Assembly: GCA_017311185.1 (NCBI GenBank)
Contig: JAESUZ010003391.1
Coordinates: forward strand, 31,680 to 95,679
Reading direction: 5' to 3'
Length of the DNA stretch: 64,000 bases
Source of the DNA: Proteles cristata cristata
Lineage: Eukaryota > Chordata > Mammalia > Carnivora > Hyaenidae
Below are positions 45,060-55,770 of this stretch, in pieces. Every line of letters begins with the position of its first letter. Position 1 is the stretch's first letter. The notes beneath the pieces were generated by a model. The model did no database searches and was not told the origin of the DNA. It worked only from the letters and a program-made list of their open reading frames with translations. The position numbers and the translations under genes were made by a program.

Positions 45060-48000
45060 GTGAGTACGGGTCCGGGGAGGGGGTCGGCGGTAGAGGTCAG
45101 TGGGATTGGTAGAGGCGGGGTCCGTGGGCAGAGGCATGGGGGTCTGTGGTGAACACTAAGGAGAGTCTGGGCAGTATGGTGGGCGCCTGTGGTGAGCCTT
45201 AACAGGCGTCTGTGGGTAGAATGTTGGGGGTCTGGTGTTCTGAAATTTTTCTGATGTGTGAGCCATCTGGGAGCTTTGTGATGAGCCATTGTACGGGTCC
45301 GTAATGGAAGTTTGGCGGGGGTCTCTTTCGCTAGGTAGTTCCGTGGCAGTCCGTATGGGTGATGGGGCAGTGCTCAGGGGTTTGCGACGAGCCGCACCAG
45401 GCAGCGTGTAGTGAGCCGTGATGAGTCTGTGTCAAGGGACTCGAGGGGAACCGTCATGGGGGGCGGGCTTGCCTGTGGGGTTAATAACGGGGCCCATTGG
45501 GGAACGGTGTTGGGAAGTCTGTAGGATATATATCCCGTGGTGTCCTTGAGAAGCGATGGGGGCACTATGTATTGAGCGGTGGGGTGTTTGTAACGTTATG
45601 AGTGTGTAGATAGACTGATGGAGTGTTAGAAGTGATGGAAGGTCTGAGACAGAATGATGGGATTTAAAAGCATGGTACTGGGGCGTTAGGGGTGAGTGAT
45701 GGGAGCTTGTTGTGACCGTGATGGAAAGTTTATCGGCAGAATGTTGGGGTTTGTGGTGAGCCACGATGAAGCTGTAACAAGGAATGAGGCATTGTGATAG
45801 GGGTTCTCTAAGGAGCCATGATGGGGGGTTATCCCACAGGAGGGTGATGGTTCAGATCCAGAGCCTCCAGATGCTGGAGAGGACAGCAAGTCGGAGAACG
45901 GGGAGAATGCGCCCATCTACTGCATCTGCCGCAAACCAGACATCAACTGCTTCATGATGTGAGCCGGGGAGAGGCGGGTGGGGCTGACACCTGCAAGGTT
46001 GGGTGAGACTGATGGGTCCGGCCCCTCACATCTGCACCATTCACCCCATCCTCTGCAGCGGGTGTGACAACTGCAATGAGTGGTTCCATGGGGACTGCAT
46101 CCGGATCACTGAGAAGATGGCCAAGGCCATCCGGGAGTGGTACTGTCGGGATTGCCGAGGTGAGGGGGTGTGCCTGGACAGGGCAGGCAGGTCCGCCTCC
46201 CTTGAGGAAGAAGCCATAAAGGGCGGGTGGGTCGTGGGGAGTAGTGATCTATGTCTGTGGGCGATTGTTGGTTTGTGGTTGAGTTGCAATGGACACTCCA
46301 TTGTGAGCCTAAATACAGGGTCCCACTGGAGGGGTTAGCCTGCCCTGGAGTAAGTGGACAGAGCAGGTGAGTGGGACCAAAAAGAAGAGGAAGAAAGAGT
46401 TCTGGAACCTTCCAAATCCCTCACTGTCAATCCATCCCGGCCCCACTGTCTGCCCCACAGAAAAAGACCCCAAACTGGAAATCCGTTATCGGCACAAGAA
46501 GTCACGGGAGCGGGACAGCAATGAGCGAGACGGCAGTGAGCCTCGGGATGAGGGTGGAGGGCGCAAGAGGCCTGCTCCGGATCCAGATCTGCAGCGCCGG
46601 GCGGGGTCAGGGACAGGGGTTGGGGCGATGCTTGCTCGGGGCTCTGCTTCGCCCCACAAATCCTCTCCACAGCCCTTGGTGGCCACACCCAGCCAGGTGA
46701 GTGGCTGCCACGGCTGGGATAGGTAGGGTGATCCTATGACAGGCCCTACTTGGGTTCCTGATTTCTGTTCCGGGCCCCTCCCTTCAGCATCACCAGCAGC
46801 AGCAGCAACAGATCAAACGGTCAGCCCGCATGTGTGGCGAGTGCGAGGCCTGCCGGCGCACAGAGGACTGTGGCCACTGTGATTTCTGTCGGGACATGAA
46901 GAAGTTTGGGGGCCCCAACAAGATCCGGCAGAAGTGCCGGCTGCGTCAGTGCCAGCTGCGGGCCCGGGTGAGCATGGGGAGAGCTGGGCAGGGCCAGGTG
47001 GGGATGTATGTCCAGGAAGAGCTCATGGAGGCTAGGAGGGGTGGGCCAGGTGAGGTGGGGCCTAACTGCATACAGACAGGTGGGAAGGAGCCTGGCCTGT
47101 GCAGATGAATGGGGCGTGATCAGGTGTGCGGGGCTAGCAGGGGCACCTCCAACCCCAGATGGGCAGGCTAGAGCCAGATGTTTCAAGGCGGTCAGGCGTG
47201 TCAGGCCAGGTGGGACAGGGTTGAGCATGTCCTGGTGATGAGTAGGAGCAGTGGGTGTGTTTCTGGGGAGGCAAGGCAGGGTTAGTTGGTGGGGCTAGGC
47301 TCTTGTGGGAGGGGCTAGGGCAGGGCCACCCTCCATCCACTTGGGGCTGACCTGGGCCTTCCTCCTGCCGGCACAGGAATCGTACAAGTACTTCCCTTCC
47401 TCGGTGAGTCCAGCCCCCCAGGGCGGGGCGGGGCATGCGGGCAGGGCGGTCAGGGCCAGTCCTGAGATTCTGCCCTGCAGCTCTCGCCAGTGACGCCCTC
47501 AGAGTCCCTGCCAAGGCCTCGCAGGCCACTGCCCACCCAGCAGCAGCCACAGCCGTCACAGAAGCTGGGGCGCATCCGAGAGGACGAGGGGGCAGTGGCG
47601 TCATCAGCGGTCAAGGAGCCACCAGAAGCTACGGCCACTCCTGAGCCACTCTCCGACGAGGACCTACCGCTGGATCCTGACCTGTACCAGGACTTCTGTG
47701 CAGGGGCCTTTGACGACCACGGCCTGGTGAGCAGGTGGAGTGTCCCGTGGTGGAAGGGTGGAGGTTACAGAAGCCGAGTTTTCATGATGAGAGAGAAGGC
47801 AGGGTATGGAAAGCTGATCTGGAACTGAGGACGTGGTGGGGTAGTCATGGGTAGGGCACGTGGGTCAGCGTATGCCTCACTTGCAGCCCTGGATGAGCGA
47901 CACAGAGGAGTCCCCGTTCCTGGACCCTGCCCTGCGGAAGAGGGCAGTGAAAGTGAAGCACGTAAAGCGTCGGGAGAAGAAGTCTGAGAAAAAGGTGACG

Positions 48001-50188
48001 GAGAGGGTGAAGTGGGTGTGCGAAAGCAGAGGGCAGGGAGGGGAGGGAGAGGCAAAGGTCAGAGGCTGGATGGGGCAAGAAGCAGAAGGGGGTGGAATAC
48101 AGGGGGAGACAGGCACTCAGGGCTGACTTCGACTCCACCCTGACCCGACCTGCTTCGTCCCATAGAAGGAAGAGAGATACAAGCGGCATCGGCAGAAGCA
48201 GAAGCACAAGGACAAATGGAAACACCCAGAACGTGCCGATGCCAAGGACCCTGCATCGCTACCGCAGTGCCTGGGACCTGGCTGTGTGCGCCCTGCCCAG
48301 CCCGGCTCCAAGTATTGCTCAGATGACTGTGGCATGAAGCTGGCAGCCAAGTGAGTCATTCCTGGAGGGTTCATGGGAGTCAGGGAGTATAGGGTAGACA
48401 GTATAGGGGAGTAGACAGTATAGGGACTGTCTTCCCATCAGTCACCTGCACCCTGTTCAGTCCATGAAGCACCCAGCTAGCCAGCCCTCACCCATCTCCC
48501 ATTCAGGCGCTCGTCTGCCTATTTATCTACCACTTAGTCGCTCATTTGCCATTTGGTCACCCACTCATCCTACCATTCTTGGATCCCCGCACTTATTTTG
48601 TTGCTTGCCCTTCCCTGCCTGCACCTAACCAATTGCCCTGCTTGCCCTTCCCTGCCCGCAGCCGCATCTACGAGATCCTCCCCCAGCGCATCCAGCAGTG
48701 GCAGCAGAGTCCCTGCATTGCTGAGGAGCATGGGAAGAAGCTGCTCGAACGTATCCGCCGCGAGCAGCAGAGTGCCCGCACCCGCCTTCAGGAAATGGAG
48801 CGCCGATTCCATGAACTTGAGGCCATCATCCTTCGTGCCAAGCAGCAGGCTGTCCGTGAGGATGAGGAGGTGAGCACAGCACAGGCCCAGCGGCACGGGG
48901 CCCAGTACCTGGTCCTGACTGGCCTCATCGTTCCTTCTCCACGCAGAGCAACGAGGGTGACAGTGACGACACCGACCTGCAGATCTTCTGCGTCTCTTGC
49001 GGGCACCCCATCAACCCACGTGTTGCCTTGCGCCACATGGAGCGCTGCTACGCCAAGGTCAGGGTGTCAGCCTGAGGGGGAACGTCATGGGGTCTGTGGG
49101 GGACAGACGTGTTGTCTGGGGGTTGTCTTGGGATGCAGCCACATCCACAGTTCCCTCCATTTGTGCTCATCCCTCCAGTATGAGAGCCAGACGTCCTTTG
49201 GGTCCATGTACCCCACACGCATTGAGGGGTGAGTGCGGGCGCTACGTGGAGTTAGAGCAGGGAGGTTAAAGCTGGGGTCAGAAGTGGCATGTTGGGGCAG
49301 GCTGTGGGCACCGGCAAGGACAGGTGGGTCTCCCTCCACTACCCTCTCTTTATTCTAAACCCCCAGAGCTACCCGACTCTTCTGTGATGTCTACAATCCT
49401 CAGAGCAAGACTTACTGTAAGCGGCTCCAGGTTCTGTGCCCCGAGCACTCACGGGACCCCAAAGTAAGGTTTTCCCTTAACCGACCCCCCCAGCCATCCC
49501 CATTCTGTCCTTTCTTCCTCCTCATGGCCCACGTTCATCCCTTGCTCTCTTCTGTCCCCTTTCCTTCCCTTTTCCACTTCTTGACTGTCCCCTTTCCACT
49601 ATACTTGACCACTTCTGTAACCCCTGCTTTGCCTGCCTCATCATCCTTCATTCCTTTTTCCTCTCACCTCCTGTTCCTCCCCTTCTCCATTCCTCTCCTC
49701 TCCCTGAACTCTCCCTTCCTTCCTACCTCCCTGATCACTCCCCGTGCCTGCCTTCTTTCCTGCCTCACTGCCCCCATTCATCCCCGACTCTGGATCTCTC
49801 TGCAGGTGCCAGCTGACGAGGTATGCGGGTGTCCCCTTGTACGTGACGTCTTTGAGCTCACAGGTGACTTTTGCCGTCTGCCCAAGCGCCAGTGTAACCG
49901 CCACTACTGCTGGGAGAAGTTGCGGCGTGCTGAAGTGGACCTGGAGCGTGTGCGCGTGGTAGGTTTTGATGCTGGATGTGGCTGGGGTCAGGCGGGGCTT
50001 CTGGAGCTCCTTCTCATGGCTCTTCTCTACTCTCCTGTCAGTGGTACAAGCTGGACGAGCTGTTTGAGCAGGAGCGCAACGTACGCACAGCCATGACTAA
50101 CCGGGCAGGGTTACTGGCCCTGATGCTGCACCAAACGATCCAGCATGACCCACTCACTACCGACCTGCGCTCTAGTGCTGACCGCTGA
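45057..50188 (+). CDS. CXXC1: CXXC1 / CFP1, CXXC finger protein 1 (complete, 15 coding exons)
   Basis: Coding exons: 45057-45059, 45840-45958, 46059-46159, 46461-46696, 46788-46967, 47377-47403, 47481-47726, 47887-47994, 48166-48350, 48662-48869, 48947-49057, 49179-49228, 49367-49463, 49806-49958, 50042-50188. All introns are GT-AG, all phases agree, and the total is 1971 bases (656 residues). Order of parts: PHD finger (about 28-76), KR-rich linker, CXXC finger (about 166-210), Pro/Gln-rich and acidic region, lysine/arginine-rich basic region, coiled coil (about 425-475) and the C-terminal Cys/His-rich SET1-interaction domain. Known role: nuclear subunit of the SETD1A/SETD1B (COMPASS) complexes; it binds unmethylated CpG islands, its PHD reads H3K4me3, and it supports H3K4 trimethylation. 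Apparently intact. MBD1 starts about 1 kb downstream in the same direction. Confidence 0.98.
45060..45839 (+). repeat. CXXC1 intron 1: degenerate G-rich minisatellite-like sequence
   Basis: Within the 780-base intron a phrase of the form GTGAGCC(A/G)TGATG(G)GG(T)CTGT recurs with drift, for example near 45190, 45265, 45410, 45690-45720, 45758 and 45810. Periodicity is irregular. No ORF or protein similarity is apparent. Confidence 0.5.
45840..46159 (+). CDS. CXXC1: CXXC1 exons 2-3: PHD finger
   Basis: Exon 2 (45840-45958) and exon 3 (46059-46159) join in codon Ile41 (AT|C). They give a C4-H-C3 finger: C29, C31, C43, C46, H51, C54, C70 and C73, with W49 and W68. In CFP1 this finger reads methylated H3K4. 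The 100-base intron between them has the acceptor CTGCAG. Confidence 0.95.
46788..46967 (+). CDS. CXXC1: CXXC1 exon 5: CXXC zinc finger
   Basis: Sixty codons. The exon opens with a short His-His-Gln(6) run, then a basic IKRSAR stretch, then a full CXXC domain: [22 protein letters not shown], and the closing C-R-L-R-Q-C. KFGG is the loop that distinguishes DNA-binding CXXC fingers. It binds unmethylated CpG by inserting into the DNA groove, with two zinc ions held by eight cysteines. Confidence 0.96.
47887..48350 (+). CDS. CXXC1: CXXC1 exons 8-9: basic, lysine-rich nuclear region
   Basis: Exon 8 (47887-47994) ends in a [10 protein letters not shown] run, and exon 9 (48166-48350) continues with Lys/Arg/His-rich sequence ending in a Cys cluster (C..GPGC, YCSDDCG). 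The highly basic stretch is the likely nuclear localisation and matrix-association region. It follows the acidic segment [10 protein letters not shown] of exon 7. Confidence 0.93.
48662..50188 (+). CDS. CXXC1: CXXC1 exons 10-15: coiled coil and SET1-interaction domain
   Basis: Exon 10 (48662-48869) encodes a Glu/Arg/Gln-rich heptad segment ([10 protein letters not shown] ... [16 protein letters not shown]). Exons 11-14 encode a Cys/His-rich module ([39 protein letters not shown]) typical of the CpG-binding protein C-terminal family that docks on SETD1. Exon 15 ends in LRSSADR and TGA at 50186-50188. Confidence 0.94.
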
Positions 50189-50478
50189 GCCGCACAATGG
50201 CCCAGAAGTCGTCACGCTGCATTCCAGGCTGGGGAGCTGCCCAGAGTCCCCCATTTGTCTGGTCTGCCCTTCATATGTTTCTCCAGCGGTTCTGAGTTTC
50301 TCCCTGTGCCGATCCACCATTTGACTGCCCGGCTGTTGTTACCAGAGGGTCTCAGAACTTTTTCCTGTTCTGGTCTATTCCTTTGTCTCTCCGTTCTCTG
50401 TGCCTGGGTAGGACTGTGGAATCTGCTCACTCCTGCCCCCTCTTCCTCGTTTTGTTAATAAAATTTTGAAGAACTAAG
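50189..50478 (+). terminator. CXXC1: CXXC1 3' UTR and poly(A) signal
   Basis: A 3' UTR of about 290 bases follows the stop codon. AATAAA lies at 50457-50462, so cleavage is expected near 50475-50480. A GT/T-rich element (TGATGGTTT) follows shortly after, as expected for a downstream cleavage element. Confidence 0.85.
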
Positions 50479-50899
50479 ATTACTACTGATGGTTTCCACA
50501 CTTTATCCAGCTGCGACTGCATTTCCAAAGCCCTGGGGTAGATGGGCTGTGGCACACCTGTACCTCAGCAGGCATGGCTGTATACAGCTTCGAGTACACT
50601 GTTGGCGCTTACTCTGTGCTCTGCAGGCGCCCCCGTGGGCGTTGGGGCTGACTTCCTGCGGGAGAGCCCAATCACCTACATTCTCAGCCCGTTTTGAAAC
50701 AATGGGTATCCAGTCAGCACTAATTTAGTGTGTGGCTGATTTACCACTTCTGGGTCAGCACTGAGATTCTCCAAACTAGACGTATGCTAGATGTAACCGG
50801 GTCCCTTGTTTACCCACAACCCTCTTTTGGGACACGTATGTAACAGAAGCCCGGGAACTCCATCCCGCCCTCTCGATGTCAGTCCAGCAGTCCCCACGG

Positions 50900-51696
50900 C
50901 ACTACCTTTCCAGAACGCACCCGCCCTTCTTGGGTGCACGGACCTTCTGTTTACCTGCTGCGCGGCACGCCCCCTTCTCCAGTTCCCGCGGAAGGAGCCG
51001 GGCTCAGTGTGCGGCCGCACCAGTCCCCGCGCCCTCCCGCGGCCGTTCGGCGGGCCGAAGAGAGCGAAACACAACAGTCCTGGGGCAGATGTTCGGGGAG
51101 CCGGATAGCACAGACGCGGCGTAAGCGAGAGGTGGGAGAGGAGGGCTCCGGCACAACCTTAGGCACCGCCGCCCTTCCCGCCTGGGTACCCCTGGTGGAG
51201 ACCGCCAGGGAAACATCACAGGGCCGTCCTCGACCCTCCTCGCCTCCTTAGGTTAGCAGAGCGCAGGCGCAAGCCAGGTGGGCGGAGTGGGGCGAAGGCG
51301 CCGGTTGGCGAGGTGAGGAGCTCAAGCGTTGCAGGTCTCCGATCGGATCGGGGTACGAGCCGTAGTTGGATGTCAGAGCGCAAGCGCAGTAGGGCCGGAC
51401 AAGAGGCGCGCGCCGCTGTGGGGCTGAGCACGCAGGCGCGGGGCCCTCCCCACTAAGGGCAAATGCTGGCGGGGCATTAGGGCGCAGGCGTTTAGCCGGG
51501 AGCGGAGCCCTAGAGGCGGGCGGCGGGTTTCCGGTTCCGGGAGTAACGAACGGCCGCGGCAGCGACAGCTATCGCTTCAGAGGAAGCGTCTGCGGAGGAG
51601 GAAGAAGAGCGGGGCAAGGCGGGAGTCACAGGCGGGACCCTCGCCATGGGTCCGCGGACCTAGAGCAGCGGAAGCTACCGGCCCGGTGCCGAGCTG
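50900..51696 (+). promoter_or_regulatory. MBD1: CpG-island promoter and non-coding exon 1 of MBD1
   Basis: A CpG-dense block between CXXC1 and MBD1. NRF1-like GCGCA(G/A)GCGC motifs recur at 51261-51270, 51378-51387, 51431-51440 (CGCAGGCGCG) and 51482-51490. The ETS-like palindrome CCGGTTCCGG lies near 51530-51540. A 5' UTR exon probably begins around 51540 and ends at the donor GAGCTG|GTGAGA (51696/51697); the start is inferred. Confidence 0.7.
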
Positions 51697-51719
51697 GTGA
51701 GACAGTCGTGAGGGTGGAA

Positions 51720-52960
51720 ATGGAGAGCGCTCAGGCGTAGGATGGGGAAGAATTGAGGCTCACAACGCTGACGGAGAGGAATGAAGGGCCTTCAGGCCGA
51801 TGAGGGGGAGGAATGGCGGCGTCGGAATATTGAGAGGAGGAATGGAGAGGTTTTGGCGGCGGACGGGGAGGAAGGCGGCGCAGAACGCTGACAGGTGGAC
51901 GTGTCGGGAGCCTGGACGAGGACGGAGAGGAATGGGGAAGGTTCTAAACGCTCGAGGAGAGATCTCGGGGCCTCTCAGGTTAAGGGGAGAGGAATGGGGG
52001 TTCAGAACGCTGAGAGGGAGAAGTGAGGGGTTCTCAGGTTGATGACGGGGAGAGACGGAGGCGTTGGGAAGTTGAAAGGGAGCGACCGGGGCTTCGTCTA
52101 GAGAACGAGAAGTAACAGGGGTTCAGAATGCTGAGTTAGGGGTGGGCATGGTCTTGGGACAAGAACGGGGAGGGATGGGGTTTGGCTGAGGATGCTGACG
52201 AGAGAAATCAGGGTCTCCGGGTGATGAGCGGGAGAGGATAGGGGACGCTGAAGGGAAGGGATGGGATGAAAAAACTTTTTAGCTGAAGATGAGAGGAATA
52301 AGGCATGGGGACTGAGATTGGGGAGGATTTGTGGCTCAGGACACTGACAGGGGAAATGAGGAGGAGGCTTTCAGGCTGAGGAACAGAAGGTGTGAGGGTC
52401 TGTTCAGGGTAGAGGTGTGGAGAAGCTGGGGGCTGTCTGGCAGAGGACACAGAGGAAGTTGAGGCAGTAACACTGAGGCAGCAGGTAACGGGACATTAGA
52501 AAGGGAAGGAATGGGAAGGCTGAAAGAGAAATTGAGGACTCCTGGGTCAAGGAAGGGAGCGAATTGGAGGTCAGAATACTGAGGCAGAGTGCTGGGACCT
52601 AGGTCTGAGGATGACCAGAATGGGGCCTCGGGCTGACTATGGGAGGAATGGGCTCTCTCAGGCTGATGATGGGGAGGGGAGTATGGAGGTTTCAGGGTGA
52701 TAAAGGGGAGGAAAAGGGGCCGGTAGGTCAAAGACAGAGGATGTCTCCTGTGAGGAATGACAGGGTCCTGGGTTGGCAGTGGGGAGAAGCGATGAGCTCT
52801 CAGGCTGAGGACGGAGAAGAATTGGGGATCAGTTCATTGAGTAAGAAATGAGGATCTTTGGGTTGAGGATGGGGACCTTAAAGTTGAAGATAGGGCTGCC
52901 TGGTCAAGAAGGGGTAGAAATGACAAGCGCCTCGGCTCAGGACAGGGAAGAGTGAGGTGG
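51720..52960 (+). repeat. Degenerate about 60-base tandem repeat filling MBD1 intron 1
   Basis: A phrase like GGGGAGGAATGGGG...CAGAACGCTGAGAGG...CTCAGGCTGATGA recurs throughout. The AACGCTGA-type anchor falls near 51764, 51884, 51947, 52006 and 52127: spacings of 120, 63, 59 and 121, that is multiples of about 60. Later copies (52190, 52244, 52339 and on to about 52880) are more diverged. The plus strand is strongly purine-rich. It lies wholly inside intron 1 (51697-53117). Confidence 0.7.
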
Positions 52961-53142
52961 GAAAGGGGATTTTTCTCTTTCATACATTGGCCAGTTGCCT
53001 GTGGTAGGTCCCCGGTCTTGAACAAGCATTACTAAATATCGGCGGTCTGTGTGGTTAGGGCACAATGTGTCCTCTCCTAGAGCCTCAGTTTTCCCCCTTG
53101 CCCCCTCCATGTTGCAGACCGTTGCTCCTTCCTGTGGTCCCC

Positions 53143-55770
53143 ATGGCTGAGGACTGGCTGGACTGCCCAGCCTTGGGCCCCGGCTGGAAGCGCCGCGAGG
53201 TCTTTCGAAAGTCAGGTGCCACCTGTGGACGCTCAGACACCTATTACCAGAGGTACTGGGTGGGTTGTTGTACAGAATCATGGGTAGGGCTAAAATCAGG
53301 GGGTGTGGTTAATTTGTGGATGGGTTAAAATTCTGCAGATATAGTTGATTCTTATTATTTACAGATTCTATACTTGCAAATTAGCCTATTCACTAATATT
53401 TGTACTCTCAAAGTCAATATTCAGTGTACTTTCACAGTCATTCATAGACATGCAAAGAACAACAAAAGATTTAATTTCCCCGATACACTCATTCCCAGCT
53501 GAGATTGAATGAGGCCTTCTTATTTTACTTCATATACCGTAAACAAGTGCCCTTTTGTGGTCTACTAAGTGCCATGTTTTTCACGTTTTTGCACTTTTTA
53601 TTGGTGGTTTTGGTATTTACAGTGCTCCCACCCCAAGTATAGTGCCGAAGTGCTGTCTAGTGTTTTAAGTGCAAGAAGTCTGTGATGTGTTATAAGAAGA
53701 AATTACATGTTAAATAAATTTCAGTTGTGAGTTGCAGTATGGTTAGGTGTGAGTGCAATGTTAATGAATCAAAAATGTGGTACGTTTAGAAAAACAAAAG
53801 GAAATTTTCTAATTTGTACCCAAGTCTGCTCTGGAAAACACTAAAGTAACATGTATAGTACATGATGAAGCTAGGGGAAAGGTGGGAAAATAGCTAAACT
53901 TGAAGATCCGTAAGACAATACTTAGGAAAATAAAATCTAGTGGATAGTGCAAGAAGCTGAAAGCCAAGGACATTGATGGTTTTGTTACTCCTGATTAGGA
54001 ATATGTTAAACCCATCTCAGCTAGTGCTGACTGGCTCACACATTTCAAAGGGTGATGCATCCTGAAAGATGTTAAATTTGCATACAAGGCAGGTTCTACA
54101 GATCAAGAGTTTGCAGAGGAATTTTAAAAATACTTGGTAAGTGTTACATGGGAAAAGTGTCATGCAGAAAAATAGGTTTCACTGATGACTGATTTGTTTT
54201 ACAAGGACCGTGGTAAAGGTTCAGATGGCCTCTGAAGCTCCTGGCTTTACGTCATTCAAAGGCCATGCTGTCGGTCACTTGTAAGAATGTATTAAGTAGA
54301 GTGTCTTTAAACAGGAGCACACATAAAACAAGGTTATGCATTGATTAGTTGACAGAAATGTCACCTGAGGCTCACAGTACCCTAAACTGTAGTTCCACAA
54401 GAGCAGAGGTTCTGTATTCATTTATGCAGTGCTCAGCGTGACCCTGTAAGACATACCAGAAATAGTGGGAATCGACTATAAATGCACAAATGTATATGTT
54501 TATATGCAGTTCACATTTTAAGGATCTAAGGTAATTAATGAATTTTCTGCATTCTTCCTGAACTTTTTTTTTTTTTGGTCTAAGTTGCTGTTTTTCTGGA
54601 GGAATAAAGTCATAAATACAATTATATTTGCTTATACTTAACTGTATGTTTATCCATATTCACAACTTGTGTGAAACTGCCAAAATTTAAAAATTTAAAT
54701 GCTTTTGTCTAGACGTGTAAAAGAGCAGGATTTATCTTAATTAGGGTAAGATAACAAGCATGTCACAATTTTGTGAATGCTGGTAGGATATACGAGACTC
54801 CTGGGTCAGAGATGAAAGATAGTTTATTACTCACAGTAACAGCAGTATCCAGAATGTCATTAATTTTGTGCCAGTTCCCCAAATGCCATTTCCCATAGCG
54901 TGACCTGAAGAGGACTGACTAGCTTCTGCCCATGTATTGGGTTGTAGGAAAGGAGTCCTGAGCTTAAGGAATCCAATCTTTTGTAACGTTAGGACAGTAA
55001 AGATGCCTTCCCTTTGCTCTGAAAGGAGAACTTATCTCTTATCTTCCAAGGCTGTTTGCTGTACAAACATCCTTGAAAAGATAGTTCATAACAAAGAACT
55101 ATCAGTGCCTCTCTTGCAAGACATGCGGAAATGCTAGAGACCTTTTGGGTATTCCCTCTGAGAATATTAATTACTCCTATTTAGTTTTATATGCAGTTGC
55201 ATTTGTTTGTTCGTATGTGTTTTTATATATATATACGTATGTTCGTTTATTCACGTGTATATTTTCGAACGGGTGCTTCTTGTATTTTTTTCTTTTCTAC
55301 ATATTTAGTATTTTAACTTTAACGCATTTATATGTTACTCAACAAGTTTGAATTTCTGTCTGTGTTTATGTTTACTTAAACAGACTGCAAATAGTAGTAT
55401 GTGTTATCGATGGACATGTATCTATTTATGTTTATATTGCTCATTTGTGTTTGTGTATATGCTGGTATCTAAACACATTTTGTGTTTCTGCTATGCGAGC
55501 TTAGTTGGGGTAAGACCTGGTCAGGGCTCACAGGCCAATCCCAGGCTGCCAGCCCTTGATCTCCTGCCAGCCCAGCACCCTCCCATTGGGAGGGTTGTGA
55601 GGGTGAAGTGGCCACGGCTGCACTGGGGTACCAACCCATCCTGGCCCATTCCCAGCCCCACAGGAGACAGGATCCGAAGCAAAGTTGAGCTGACCCGATA
55701 CCTGGGCCCTGCGTGCGACCTTACCCTCTTCGACTTCAAACAAGGCATTCTGTGCTATCCGGCCCCCAAG
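53143..55770 (+). CDS. MBD1: MBD1 first two coding exons: methyl-CpG-binding domain
   Basis: Exon 53118-53252 carries the ATG at 53143 (MAEDWLDCPALGPGWKRR). It joins exon 55656-55770 in codon Ser37 (AG|C). Residues that contact methyl-CpG in the solved human domain are present: R22, Y34, R44 and S45. The 2.4-kb intron between them holds a Tigger DNA transposon. Confidence 0.95.

Larger units (their letters stand above)
44520..45130 (+). promoter_or_regulatory. CXXC1: CpG-island promoter and 5' UTR of CXXC1
   Basis: A CpG-dense block ends in the 5' UTR and first coding exon. Between the tandem repeat and the ATG are TGCGCA (44907-44912, NRF1-like half site) and GCGGAAGTAG (44946-44955, ETS-like). 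There is no TATA box. Transcription probably begins within about 44870-44990; the exact position is not determined. Confidence 0.75.

Noticed and set aside
47134..47604. 156-codon minus-strand frame within CXXC1
   Set aside because: Antisense shadow of CXXC1 exons 6-7 and flanking introns in GC-rich sequence; no protein similarity.
48546..49232. 228-codon plus-strand frame
   Set aside because: It is CXXC1 exon 10 extended in frame through adjoining introns; the real exon is 48662-48869 with clear splice sites.
53341..54480. Possible transposase gene in MBD1 intron 2
   Set aside because: Only a decayed Tigger transposase remnant with stops and frameshifts.
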